From Sabulibacter ruber (lineage in GTDB: Bacteria; Bacteroidota; Bacteroidia; Cytophagales; Hymenobacteraceae), in contig NZ_JAFFID010000001.1 in assembly GCF_017355955.1 (NCBI RefSeq), positions 2,542,001 to 2,606,000 on the forward strand: a DNA stretch of 64,000 nt. Reading direction: 5' to 3'. The stretch's first letter is position 1; every line of letters begins with the position of its first letter. Positions 51,412-59,954 of the stretch are shown piece by piece. Under the pieces are notes generated by a model. That model searched no databases and was not told the DNA's origin. It was given only the letters and a program-made list of their open reading frames with translations. The position numbers were made by a program, and so were the translations under genes.

Positions 51412-52551
51412 ATGCAACTTAGTTACAATGAAAACCAGCAGATGATCGCGGACATGATACGTGATTTTGGTGTAAAGTTTATTAAACCTGACATGATGAA
51501 ATGGGATGAATCACAGGAGTTCCCGGTTCAGGTATTCAAACAACTAGGAGAATTGGGGTTAATGGGTGTTTTAGTGCCTCAGGTATACGGTGGGTCAGGT
51601 TTCGGATACTTGGAATACGTGACTGCTATCTCTGAACTAGCCAAAATCGATGGCTCTATTGGTCTATCCATGGCGGCGCATAACTCATTGTGCACGGGGC
51701 ATATTCTACAATTCGGGAGCGAAGAACAAAAGCGGAAATGGCTCCCTAAACTTGCTACTGCAGAATGGATAGGAGCTTGGGGCCTTACGGAACCTAATAC
51801 TGGTTCTGATGCGGGAAACATGCGAACGGTAGCTGTAAGAGACGGAGATCACTGGATACTAAACGGAGCAAAGAACTTTATCACTCATGGCAAATCCAGC
51901 AATATAGCCGTGGTAATTGCCCGTACAGGAGAAGTAGGTGACTCTCACGGAATGACGACCTTTGTGATCGAGAAACCAACAGAAGGATTCTCGGCTGGCC
52001 GCAAAGAAGACAAGTTAGGTATGCGTGCCTCTGAAACCACAGAACTCATCTTCCAGGATTGCCGGGTTCCCCATGAAAATATCTTAGGAGAAGTAGGTGA
52101 AGGATTCATCCAGGCAATGAAAGTGTTGGACGGAGGTAGAATTTCCATCGCGGCCCTGAGTTTAGGAATTGCACAGGGAGCCTATGAGGCAGCGGTTGCC
52201 TATTCAAAAGAGCGACAGCAATTCAACAAACCTATTTCACAGTTCCAGGGAATTGCTTTCAAACTGGCGGACATGGCCACTGAAATTGAAGCTGCTGCCT
52301 TATTAACCTACAGAGCTGCAGCCATGAAAGACAGAGGAGAAAACGTGAACAAAGAATCTGCCATGGCTAAACTCTATGCCTCTGAAGTAAGCGTGCGGGC
52401 AGCCAATGAAGCTGTCCAAATCTTTGGCGGATACGGCTACACCAAGGATTACCCGGCTGAAAAATATTACCGCGATGCCAAGTTGTGCACCATTGGCGAA
52501 GGAACTTCAGAAATTCAGAAACTTGTTATTTCCAGAGCAGTATTAAAATAA
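51412..52551 (+). CDS. Acyl-CoA dehydrogenase
   Basis: 379 residues from the ATG at 51412; an upstream in-frame TTG at 51364 adds unrelated residues and overlaps a TAACTTTTG promoter-like box. It has the classic fold: LSYNENQQMIADMIRDF at the start, EWIGAWGLTEPNTGSDAGNMRTVA (FAD and substrate loop), then KLGMRASETTELIFQDCRVP. The end holds QIFGGYGYTKDYPAEKYYRDAK and the GTSEIQKL signature; the catalytic Glu is in IGEGTSE. It oxidises acyl-CoA to 2-enoyl-CoA and passes electrons to ETF; short-chain/butyryl-type subfamily likely. Monocistronic. Confidence 0.93.
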   Translation: MQLSYNENQQMIADMIRDFGVKFIKPDMMKWDESQEFPVQVFKQLGELGLMGVLVPQVYGGSGFGYLEYVTAISELAKIDGSIGLSMAAHNSLCTGHILQFGSEEQKRKWLPKLATAEWIGAWGLTEPNTGSDAGNMRTVAVRDGDHWILNGAKNFITHGKSSNIAVVIARTGEVGDSHGMTTFVIEKPTEGFSAGRKEDKLGMRASETTELIFQDCRVPHENILGEVGEGFIQAMKVLDGGRISIAALSLGIAQGAYEAAVAYSKERQQFNKPISQFQGIAFKLADMATEIEAAALLTYRAAAMKDRGENVNKESAMAKLYASEVSVRAANEAVQIFGGYGYTKDYPAEKYYRDAKLCTIGEGTSEIQKLVISRAVLK

Positions 52552-52565
52552 TTGGGAATAAGATA

Positions 52566-52596
52566 TTGACACACAAATTATTTGTTAATATCTTTG
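52566..52596 (+). promoter_or_regulatory. rpsU operon promoter
   Basis: TTG (52566-52568), 20 bp, TATCTTTG (52589-52596), the full Bacteroidota promoter consensus. Start near 52602, 34 nt before the rpsU ATG. Confidence 0.75.
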
Positions 52597-52635
52597 CACT
52601 CCTTAAAACAACTGACTTTAAAATCAATCTATTAT

Positions 52636-52830
52636 ATGATCATCATCAACGTAAAGGATAACGAGTCTGTAGACAAAGCCCTTAAAAGATTCAAGAAGAA
52701 ATTTGAGAGAACCGGTGTGTTGAAGCAATTGCGTGCCAGAACTTTCTTCCAGAAGCCTTCTGTAACTAAGAGAAAGCAGAAAGAAAGAGCTATCTACAAG
52801 CAGCAATTGTTCGCCAACGACAACTACTAG
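52636..52830 (+). CDS. rpsU: 30S ribosomal protein bS21
   Basis: 64 residues from the ATG at 52636 (MIIINVKDNESVDKALKRF); in-frame codons upstream lie in the promoter and leader. The basic C-terminal half (KPSVTKRKQKERAIYKQQ) is typical of Bacteroidota bS21. This protein lies by the anti-SD of 16S rRNA and in Bacteroidota is thought to contribute to masking it, which fits the lack of SD sequences here. First gene of rpsU-xer-hpf. Confidence 0.97.
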   Translation: MIIINVKDNESVDKALKRFKKKFERTGVLKQLRARTFFQKPSVTKRKQKERAIYKQQLFANDNY

Positions 52831-52904
52831 TCTCCATCCATAGAATTTACGTGGTAATTCCATAAATTAGTGGTTCTCCGCTTTTCGGCGGTAATCATTA
52901 ATTT

Positions 52905-53783
52905 ATGGAATTATTCTTTAAATACCTCCAGTACGAAAAGCGCTTCAGTCCGCATACCATTGTTTCGTACCAGACCGATCTGCAGCAATTCCAAGAATAC
53001 CTGCAGGAGGTTTATGAACTTGAGGACCTCAAGGCAGCAGACCATGCCATCATTCGGTCATGGGTGGTCACGTTGGTTCAGAAAGACCTGGACACCCGTA
53101 CTATCCACCGGAAAATAGCCTCTCTTCGTTCTTATTTCCGCTTTTTGGTGCAACGCGGAATTTTGGATACCAACCCCACGGTAAGAATCAAAGCGCCCAA
53201 ACTAGCCAAGAAACTTCCTGCCTTTATCCCCGAGGATGCTTTCACCCAACTTTTAGACCAAAGCGAATTCCCGGACAATTTAAAAGGTCAGCGCGAAAGA
53301 TTGATCTTAGAGTTGCTGTACGGAACCGGCATGCGTCTGGCAGAACTCACCAACATCAAAATTGAAGACATCAGTCTCTCAGCCAAGACGTTGAAGGTAC
53401 TGGGCAAAGGCAATAAGGAAAGAATCCTTCCTTTGAATACATCACTGGTCAATGCGCTGTCTGATTACCTACAGAAGCGAGGAACAGTTTTCAGCAATAA
53501 CAATTCTTCTTTTCTCTTCGTTACGGAAAAAGGGGCTCCCCTCTACCCTAAGTATGTGTATAGAGTGGTGAAAAAATACATAAGCACCGTGTCTACTGCC
53601 ATGAAAAACAGTCCGCACGTGCTTAGGCATTCTTTTGCCACGCATTTGCTCAACCGAGGTGCAGATTTGGGAGCGATCAAAGATTTGCTGGGCCACTCCA
53701 GTTTGGCGGCCACGCAGGTCTACACCCATAATTCTATTGAGAAACTCAAAGCGGTCTTTGAGAAAGCTCATCCCAAAGCGTAA
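52905..53783 (+). CDS. Tyrosine recombinase XerC/XerD-type
   Basis: 292 residues. An N-terminal SAM-like core-binding domain (about 1-85) precedes the catalytic domain. The active-site Arg is in GTGMRLAEL near 150. HVLRHSFATHLLNRGADL carries the HxxR, and the tyrosine is in LGHSSLAATQVYTHNS near residue 278. It resolves chromosome dimers at dif; C or D cannot be decided from sequence alone. Downstream of rpsU by 74 bp and upstream of hpf by 27 bp, a common Bacteroidota order. Confidence 0.93.
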   Translation: MELFFKYLQYEKRFSPHTIVSYQTDLQQFQEYLQEVYELEDLKAADHAIIRSWVVTLVQKDLDTRTIHRKIASLRSYFRFLVQRGILDTNPTVRIKAPKLAKKLPAFIPEDAFTQLLDQSEFPDNLKGQRERLILELLYGTGMRLAELTNIKIEDISLSAKTLKVLGKGNKERILPLNTSLVNALSDYLQKRGTVFSNNNSSFLFVTEKGAPLYPKYVYRVVKKYISTVSTAMKNSPHVLRHSFATHLLNRGADLGAIKDLLGHSSLAATQVYTHNSIEKLKAVFEKAHPKA

Positions 53784-53810
53784 TTCGTATCACCCTTAAA
53801 GAAGTAAACT

Positions 53811-54110
53811 ATGAAACTGCAAATCCGATCTGTACACTTCACCGCAGACCAAAGCCTGTTAGACTTCCTTCAAAGAAAAGTAGACAAGCTAGATACTTTT
53901 TTTGACCGAATAGTGAGCGGTGAGGTAGTACTGCGTGTTGAAAGGCCTGAAACCCATGACAACAAATTGGTAGAATTGAAGCTGTTTGTGCCAGGCGCTA
54001 CTCTTTTTTGTAGTGAAGAAGCAAATACGTTTGAAACGGCTACAGATAAAGCCGTAGAAGACATGAAGAAGCAGTTGATCAGGTACAAAGACAAACTGAC
54101 CACGCACTAA
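53811..54110 (+). CDS. hpf: Ribosome hibernation-promoting factor (HPF/RaiA family)
   Basis: 99 residues, short form without the C-terminal dimerisation domain. It starts MKLQIRSVHFTADQSLLDFL. The beta-alpha fold of the S30AE domain follows, with conserved basic and acidic residues (ERPETHDNKLVELKL, ATDKAVEDMKKQLIRYKDK). It binds the 30S A/P-site region during starvation. Third gene of the rpsU operon, followed by a strong bidirectional terminator facing metK. Confidence 0.95.
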   Translation: MKLQIRSVHFTADQSLLDFLQRKVDKLDTFFDRIVSGEVVLRVERPETHDNKLVELKLFVPGATLFCSEEANTFETATDKAVEDMKKQLIRYKDKLTTH

Positions 54111-54124
54111 TCACCATAGACTAT

Positions 54125-54155
54125 AAAAAAAGAGCCCCGTTTTGGGGCTCTTTTC
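54125..54155. terminator. Bidirectional terminator between hpf and metK
   Basis: AAAAGAGCCCC (54128-54138) and GGGGCTCTTTT (54144-54154), loop GTTTT, A-run and T-run on the two sides. Confidence 0.9.
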
Positions 54156-54181
54156 GTTAAAACAGATCAGAAACAGGCCTA

Positions 54182-55486
54182 CTACAGATTGAAGGCTGCT
54201 TTGATTTTGTCTACGTAGTCTAACTTCTCCCAGGTAAAGGTCTCAAACTCTCTTACTTCAGATTTTCCGTTCAACTGGTACTCCACTTTCTTCACGCCAG
54301 ACTCACGGCCCATGTGTCCGTAAGCGGCAGTATCTGAGAAAATAGGGTTCTGCAGCCCGAAACGCTTCACTATGTCATAAGGACGCATTTCAAACAGTTG
54401 GTTTACTTTCTCAGCGATCTCACCATCGGTCATCACGTCACCGTTGGCACCTTTCACGTTAGTGGTACCGTAAGTAGTCACGTATAAACCAACTGGCTCG
54501 GCTACGCCAATGGCATACGCAACCTGCACCAAAGCTTGATCAGCAACTCCGGCGGCAACCAGGTTTTTGGCAATGTGGCGAGCGGCATAGGCAGCAGAAC
54601 GGTCTACTTTAGAAGAATCTTTACCAGAGAATGCTCCCCCACCGTGAGCACCTTTACCACCGTACGTATCTACAATGATTTTACGGCCCGTCAAACCGGT
54701 GTCTCCGTGTGGTCCACCAATCACGAATTTACCAGTCGGGTTGATGTGGTAAGTGATATCATCAGCAAACAGATCTGCGGTACGCTGTGGCAATTTGCTT
54801 TTCACGCGGGGCAACAGAATGTTCAGAACATCTTCTTTGATTTTAGCCACCATCTTCTCCTCGGCTTGCTTGGAGGCAGCGCGGTCATTGGCATCTGAAC
54901 TTTCAAACTCATCGTGCTGGGTAGAGATCACAATGGTATCAATCTTCTCCGGCACGTGGTTGTCTGAGTAACGGATGGTCACCTGAGACTTGGCATCCGG
55001 ACGCAGGTAAGTCATTTCCTTGCCTTCTTTGCGGATAGCCGCCAATTCTTTCAGCAACAAATGCGAAATCTCCAACGCCAATGGCATGTAGCTATCGGTC
55101 TCGTTGGTGGCGTAGCCAAACATCATTCCTTGATCACCGGCTCCCTGGTCTTCTGGGTTCTCGCGCTCTACACCCTGGTTGATATCACCGGACTGTTCAT
55201 GGATGGTGGAGATAACTCCGCAGGCCTCGGCATCAAACTTATACTCTGATTTGGTATAGCCAATGCGGCGGATCACCTCGCGGGCTACTTTCTGCACGTC
55301 AACATAGGCGTCTGACTTTACCTCGCCACTTAGTACCACCAGACCGGTAGTTACCAAGGTTTCGCACGCCACTTTAGACTGAGGATCTTGTTTCAGGAAC
55401 TCATCTAACAGCGCGTCAGAGATTTGATCGGCTACTTTATCCGGATGTCCCTCCGATACCGATTCAGATGTAAAAAGATAAGGCAT
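54182..55486 (-). CDS. metK: S-adenosylmethionine synthetase
   Basis: 434 residues from the ATG at 55486 ([20 protein letters not shown]). The longer in-frame version starting at 55537 would overlap the promoter box. Signatures: [12 protein letters not shown] (methionine/ATP site) and [19 protein letters not shown] (P-loop-like, about residue 280). It makes S-adenosylmethionine from methionine and ATP. It has its own promoter, and no S-box riboswitch is visible in its short leader. Confidence 0.97.
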   Translation of the reverse strand: MPYLFTSESVSEGHPDKVADQISDALLDEFLKQDPQSKVACETLVTTGLVVLSGEVKSDAYVDVQKVAREVIRRIGYTKSEYKFDAEACGVISTIHEQSGDINQGVERENPEDQGAGDQGMMFGYATNETDSYMPLALEISHLLLKELAAIRKEGKEMTYLRPDAKSQVTIRYSDNHVPEKIDTIVISTQHDEFESSDANDRAASKQAEEKMVAKIKEDVLNILLPRVKSKLPQRTADLFADDITYHINPTGKFVIGGPHGDTGLTGRKIIVDTYGGKGAHGGGAFSGKDSSKVDRSAAYAARHIAKNLVAAGVADQALVQVAYAIGVAEPVGLYVTTYGTTNVKGANGDVMTDGEIAEKVNQLFEMRPYDIVKRFGLQNPIFSDTAAYGHMGRESGVKKVEYQLNGKSEVREFETFTWEKLDYVDKIKAAFNL

Positions 55487-55541
55487 TATCTGAAATTTTA
55501 TTACAACGTTAAGGCGGCTCCGCCTTTGGTGCCGCAACAGA

Positions 55542-55571
55542 CAAAATTAGTTTAAAAGCCGGATTTGCAAA
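55542..55571 (-). promoter_or_regulatory. metK promoter
   Basis: Minus strand TTTG (55571-55568), 18 bp, TAATTTTG (55549-55542). Leader of about 50 nt with a GGCGGC/CCGCC hairpin at 55514-55524. The rest of 55572-55789 holds no recognised feature. Confidence 0.55.
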
Positions 55572-55789
55572 AACTTGCCCTTCAAAGAAAAGGCCTCACG
55601 CTCTTTTCTTCTAACTAAGTCTTTTTACCGCTTCCTGTTTTTAGGTCAATTTCTGTAAACCACCCCAAAAACGTTTAAAGCGTTCTCTTACAGCAGGAAA
55701 AAGCTTCCTGTAGTGCTCAGCAGCAACCTTTTAAACCTTCGGCCGTTTCAAAAACAACTTTAACCGTTCTGCAATTTTACCTACAAACT

Positions 55790-56605
55790 ATGAAAAAATA
55801 CATTTGTACCCTTGTCATAAGTCTTTATGCCTTCACGCAATCTTTCGCGCAATCTGAGTCGCCTTACAAGACCTCTTTTAAGGTAGATGCCCCCATTACC
55901 GTGGCTGGAATGGGCCTCAGCGGGTTAGGTTTATACCTGATGCAGCAAAAAGACCCTTACACGCAGGAAGAAGCGCTGGCTTTGCGGAAGTCTGATGTCA
56001 ACAGCTTTGACCGTTTTGCGGCCGGTAACCACAGCGAAAGCGCTAAAAAAGTAAGCGATGTGATGTTGTATAGCTCCATTGCTGCCCCTGCGCTGCTGCT
56101 CTTTGATTCCAAGATCAACGACAATACGGGTCAACTTCTGGCCCTTTACGTGGAAACCATGGCGGTAACCGGAACCATCTTCACGCTGAGTTCGGCGGCT
56201 TTCCCCAGAGCAAGGCCGTTGACCTATAGCCCAGAGGTAGAGATTGGCGAGAAAACCCGGGCAAATTCCCAGAACTCCTTCTTTGCGGGCCATACGGCGG
56301 CGGTTTCTACCATGGCGTTCTTTACCGCCAAAGTGTTCCATGACTACAACCCAGATTCACCGGCTCGTCCGTTCGTTTGGGCAGGTGCGGCGCTGGTGCC
56401 CGCTGCAGTAGGCTATCTGCGTTTAGAGGCCGGTAAGCACTTCCTCAGCGACAACCTTGTAGGCTACGGAGTTGGTGCCGCCGTTGGTATTCTGGTTCCG
56501 CAGCTGCACAAGAAAAGCAATATGACAGGTTTCTCCATCTCACCTAGCGTGATCCCGGTGCTTGGCCAGAATTTAGATGGCGTAACCCTTCAATATAAGT
56601 TCTGA
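55790..56605 (+). CDS. PAP2 family membrane phosphatase (first of tandem pair)
   Basis: 271 residues. The signal is MKKYICTLVISLYAFTQSFA. The PAP2 signature triad is modified: RARPLTYSPEV (KxxxxxRP type), NSFFAGHTAAVSTMAFF (PSGH replaced by FAGH), and YLRLEAGKHFLSDNLVG (SRxxxxxHxxxD replaced by R....GKHFLSD). The core His, Arg and Asp are kept, so phosphatase activity is plausible. Likely lipid phosphatase or undecaprenyl-diphosphate-related in the envelope. Its stop overlaps the start of the paralogue by 1 bp (TGATG). Confidence 0.82.
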   Translation: MKKYICTLVISLYAFTQSFAQSESPYKTSFKVDAPITVAGMGLSGLGLYLMQQKDPYTQEEALALRKSDVNSFDRFAAGNHSESAKKVSDVMLYSSIAAPALLLFDSKINDNTGQLLALYVETMAVTGTIFTLSSAAFPRARPLTYSPEVEIGEKTRANSQNSFFAGHTAAVSTMAFFTAKVFHDYNPDSPARPFVWAGAALVPAAVGYLRLEAGKHFLSDNLVGYGVGAAVGILVPQLHKKSNMTGFSISPSVIPVLGQNLDGVTLQYKF

Positions 56606-57444
56606 TGAACTGCTTCAAGAAATCGTCTCGGTGGCTGTTGCTTTTTGCGGTGCTGTTTCAGTTCTCTCTGCAACCCGTAGCCGCCCAGGATACGCAACGC
56701 CTGTACCACACAGATCTCCTGCGCGATGGACTGATAACTGCCGGCGGAGTGACCATGGCCGTAACCGGCTCCACGCTGCTGACAAACAAAAGGCAATTAA
56801 CCGAGGCTGACCTGGCGTCCATCAACAAGAACCAGGTAAACAAATTTGACCGATGGGCGGCCGGCAACTACAGCAAGAAAGCCAAAGACGCCAGCGATGT
56901 GTTTTTTTACACCTCTTACGGGTTGCCTCTGCTGTTTTTAGCCGATAAAGCAGCCACTCCGCACGCCAAGGACATCTATTTTCTCTATGCCGAGACTATT
57001 TCTCTGGCAGGCGGAATCTACGCCTTAACCGCCGGACTTACCAACCGCAAGCGGCCTAACGTCTACGCCACAGATGCTCCTTTAGAGGAAAGATTGCATA
57101 AATACGCCGAAAACTCCTTCTTCGCGGGACATACTGCCGCCACGGCCAGCGTGACGTTTTTCACCGCCAAGGTCTTCCATGATCTGCACCCAGACTCCCC
57201 CTGGCGACCGGTGGTATGGGGAGCGGCGGCGGCGTTTCCGGCCACGGTGGGTTACCTTCGGCTAAGGGCCGGCAAGCACTTCCTGAGCGATAACATTGTA
57301 GGCTACGCCGTAGGCGCCAGCATCGGGATTCTGGTTCCTGAGCTGCATAAGCGAAGCAATGAACTTGGCTGGCGCGTTGTTCCGGCAGCTGAACAGCTAC
57401 AAGGAGAGATGCTACAAGGCGTTGCCTTGACCAAACGATTTTAA
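56605..57444 (+). CDS. PAP2 family membrane phosphatase (second of tandem pair)
   Basis: 279 residues, clear duplicate of the preceding gene: NSFFAGHTAATASVTFF, AKVFHDLHPDSPWRP and YLRLRAGKHFLSDNIVGYAVG are shared. The N-terminal signal SRWLLLFAVLFQFSLQP differs in sequence. It is translationally coupled to the first copy through a TGATG overlap, so the two are made together. Substrate unknown; divergence outside the catalytic motifs suggests separate substrates or a heteromer. It ends at an unusually long perfect terminator hairpin. Confidence 0.82.
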   Translation: MNCFKKSSRWLLLFAVLFQFSLQPVAAQDTQRLYHTDLLRDGLITAGGVTMAVTGSTLLTNKRQLTEADLASINKNQVNKFDRWAAGNYSKKAKDASDVFFYTSYGLPLLFLADKAATPHAKDIYFLYAETISLAGGIYALTAGLTNRKRPNVYATDAPLEERLHKYAENSFFAGHTAATASVTFFTAKVFHDLHPDSPWRPVVWGAAAAFPATVGYLRLRAGKHFLSDNIVGYAVGASIGILVPELHKRSNELGWRVVPAAEQLQGEMLQGVALTKRF

Positions 57445-57456
57445 CCTCTTTTTAAT

Positions 57457-57520
57457 AAAGCAGCCCTAAAACAGAAGCGCGAGCCATAACTGGTTCGCGC
57501 TTCTGTTTTAGGGCTGCTTT
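57457..57520. terminator. Bidirectional terminator, 26-bp perfect stem
   Basis: Arms 57457-57482 and 57495-57520 are exact inverted repeats, extended by 3 more pairs (GCC/GGT). Convergent genes end 12 bp on one side and begin their stop at 57521 on the other. Confidence 0.9.
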
Positions 57521-59911
57521 TTACTTTCTAGCCGTATTGTTCAGATTTGTCTCAAAGAGCTTGAGGATGCGTTTGTACTCATCGGTCCAGCTGCTGGGCT
57601 CCACAAAACCGTGATCTTCCACTGGGTACACGGCCAGTTCCCAATTCTCTTTCCCCAACTCAATCAGCCGCTGTGACAACCGCACAATGTCCTGGAAGTG
57701 CACGTTGGTGTCTACCATGCCGTGGCACATCAGCAGCGCACCTTTCAGCCCCTCGGCAAAGTAAATAGGCGAGCTGCGCACGTAGGCCAGGCTATCGGTT
57801 TGTGGTTCGTTCAGGATATTAGACGTGTAGCCGTGGTTGTAATGCGCCCAATCGGTCACGGAACGCAGGGCTGCGCCTGCCGCAAAAACATCTGGCTGCG
57901 TGAACATGGCCATGAGCGTGATAAAGCCGCCGTACGACCCTCCATAAATCCCGATGCGCTTGGGATCAATGCCGTGTTTTTCCACTAGCATCTTAGCTCC
58001 GTCTACATGGTCGCTCAGGTCTTTGCCACCCATGTGCCGGTAAATTCCGGTTCTCCAGTCGCGACCATACCCGGCGCTGCCACGGTAGTCAATGTCCAGC
58101 ACGGTATAGCCTTTATCAACTAATAGGTTGTGGAACATGTATTCTCTGAAATAGGTGCTCCACCACTTATGGGCATTCTGAAGATAGCCCGCGCCATGCA
58201 CAAAGATGACGGCTGGTCCGCCGGGAGCAGCATTGGCTGGTTTGTATAACCGGGCATGGACATCGGCCCCGTCGGCGGCTTTATAAGTGATCACTTCGGG
58301 CTCGCGCCATGGATATGCATTGAACTCAGCAGTGGTAGATTGGGTGATTTGCACCGCCTTGGCCCCGGGTTTGTTGTCCATGAGGTACAGTTCCCATGGT
58401 TTGTTAGAGTAGGAATACCGAACGGCCAGGGTTTTCTCATCCGGAGACATAGTGACTTCATGCGCCCCGGTCATTTTGGTGATTTGCTCCGTTCTACTGC
58501 CGTTCAGAGACATTCGGTAGAAGTGCTGCTCCCCAGGGTGTACCTGGTTGGTGATGAGGTACCAGTACTTCTTGTCTTTAGACATCTGCACATTCTGTAC
58601 CTCAAACTTTCCGCTGGTAAGGGTGGTTTTCTGCCCAGAACCTGCATGAACGGTGTACAAGTGCGCGTAGCCGCTTTTTTCAGATACAAACCACACGTTC
58701 TGGTTATCGGGCATCCAGCCAATATCGCCGGCGCCGTACCCGTTAATCCAGGCCTCGTCATGCTGACGGTCCAGCACGTTGATGACACGGGTAGCCGGAT
58801 CGAAACTCATGATCCAACGGTCTTTGTTGTCATTTGAGCGGGCCACCAACACGGCTTTCTTTCCGTCTCCGGAATAGAAAGGCCCAAACATGGTGATCTT
58901 TCTGGTTTCGGAGGCTGCACTTCCTGCCTCTGCCCCGCTTTTCTTTTGGTTTTCCTGCAAATAGGTGGGCTTGTCCTGAATGCCGGGCAAACTTTTGAAG
59001 GAGATCAGATAAGTGGTGTCCTGTTTAGTATCATAGAGGCCCAACTCATACGATGCTTGGGCATCTCCCACCTTGGTTCTGGTTGGGATCTCTTCTGTGT
59101 AGCCGGAGGCCGTAACATAGTTGGGCACTTGCGCAATCTTGCTGTTCGCTGGTCTGGACACCAACCGATAGGTAATATAACGTTCATCGGGGCTCAGGAT
59201 AATGTTGTCCACACTCCTGTCCTCAATGTAGATTTCCTTCGGCCGGTTTCGTTGCGCTTCTTTCTGCGCCAGTCGCTGCTGTTTTCTCTCTTCTTCCCGC
59301 TTCTGGATAATCTGCAGCAATTCTACTTGCTGGTCCCGCAAAAAGCGGTCTTGTTTGTCATTTACCGCATCAGGGTCAGCGGGCTTTCTCCCTCTCCGGA
59401 AATCGGTGAGTTGTTTCGTCTGGCCGTTGGCGATGTTCCATGCGTACAGATTCCCGTCTTTCAGAAAGGTGATCTCCTGCTCATCAAAGGTGAAGGCTGG
59501 CGAAGACTCTCTTTCAACAGTCTTGGTGAGCTGCCTTAATTTATTGGATTTCACTTCCACCAGAAAAATATCTCCCCCGCGCTCATACACTCGGTGGGTT
59601 CTCTTTTGGTTGTATGTGCCACCGGGCGTGAAAAGTGTTCTGCGCTCCGCCGCCGATACTTTGCTCACCTTTTTACTGCCAGCCTGCACTGTGTACAGCG
59701 AGTCTCTTCGTGCTTTCTCAGGATTCCACTGGAAATACACCTGTTTGCTGTCATCAGACCAGTAAATGTTGCTGGGCGAGGTCCCAATCCATTTGGCTGG
59801 GTCCTGCATGATTTTCTCTACGGTAAGCGTAGGCTTGGTTTGGGCGTGGCTATAACAGAATGGCAGCAACGCCATTGCTGCGGAAAGCAGTGCTTTTGTA
59901 CTGAAATGCAT
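57521..59911 (-). CDS. S9 family prolyl-oligopeptidase (DPP4-like)
   Basis: 796 residues. The signal peptide is MHFSTKALLSAAMALLPFCYSHA. The N-terminal 7- or 8-bladed beta-propeller (about 40-540; WSDDSKQVYFQWNP and YVTASGYTEEIPTRTKVGDA lie in it) covers the active site. The alpha/beta hydrolase catalytic domain has Ser in GIYGGSYGGF (near 670), Asp near MVDTNVHFQD, and His in PVEDHGF. It cleaves Xaa-Pro or similar peptides in the periplasm. Upstream is the amidase, same strand, 43 bp apart. Confidence 0.93.
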   Translation of the reverse strand: MHFSTKALLSAAMALLPFCYSHAQTKPTLTVEKIMQDPAKWIGTSPSNIYWSDDSKQVYFQWNPEKARRDSLYTVQAGSKKVSKVSAAERRTLFTPGGTYNQKRTHRVYERGGDIFLVEVKSNKLRQLTKTVERESSPAFTFDEQEITFLKDGNLYAWNIANGQTKQLTDFRRGRKPADPDAVNDKQDRFLRDQQVELLQIIQKREEERKQQRLAQKEAQRNRPKEIYIEDRSVDNIILSPDERYITYRLVSRPANSKIAQVPNYVTASGYTEEIPTRTKVGDAQASYELGLYDTKQDTTYLISFKSLPGIQDKPTYLQENQKKSGAEAGSAASETRKITMFGPFYSGDGKKAVLVARSNDNKDRWIMSFDPATRVINVLDRQHDEAWINGYGAGDIGWMPDNQNVWFVSEKSGYAHLYTVHAGSGQKTTLTSGKFEVQNVQMSKDKKYWYLITNQVHPGEQHFYRMSLNGSRTEQITKMTGAHEVTMSPDEKTLAVRYSYSNKPWELYLMDNKPGAKAVQITQSTTAEFNAYPWREPEVITYKAADGADVHARLYKPANAAPGGPAVIFVHGAGYLQNAHKWWSTYFREYMFHNLLVDKGYTVLDIDYRGSAGYGRDWRTGIYRHMGGKDLSDHVDGAKMLVEKHGIDPKRIGIYGGSYGGFITLMAMFTQPDVFAAGAALRSVTDWAHYNHGYTSNILNEPQTDSLAYVRSSPIYFAEGLKGALLMCHGMVDTNVHFQDIVRLSQRLIELGKENWELAVYPVEDHGFVEPSSWTDEYKRILKLFETNLNNTARK

Positions 59912-59944
59912 TTTAGGCTTGTTTTCGGGGAAATAGGTCTAAAA
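59911..59944. repeat. GTTTTC-core palindromic element, copy 17
   Basis: TTTTAGGCTTGTTTTCGGGG followed by AAATAGGTCTAAAA. TTTTAG/CTAAAA arms pair around the core. It fills the gap between the amidase stop and the S9 start codon. Confidence 0.55.
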
Positions 59945-59954
59945 CTGAATAAGG

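Noticed and set aside
54111-54181. tRNA genes after hpf, as in some relatives
   Set aside because: The gap contains only a terminator hairpin; no cloverleaf or T-loop sequence seen.
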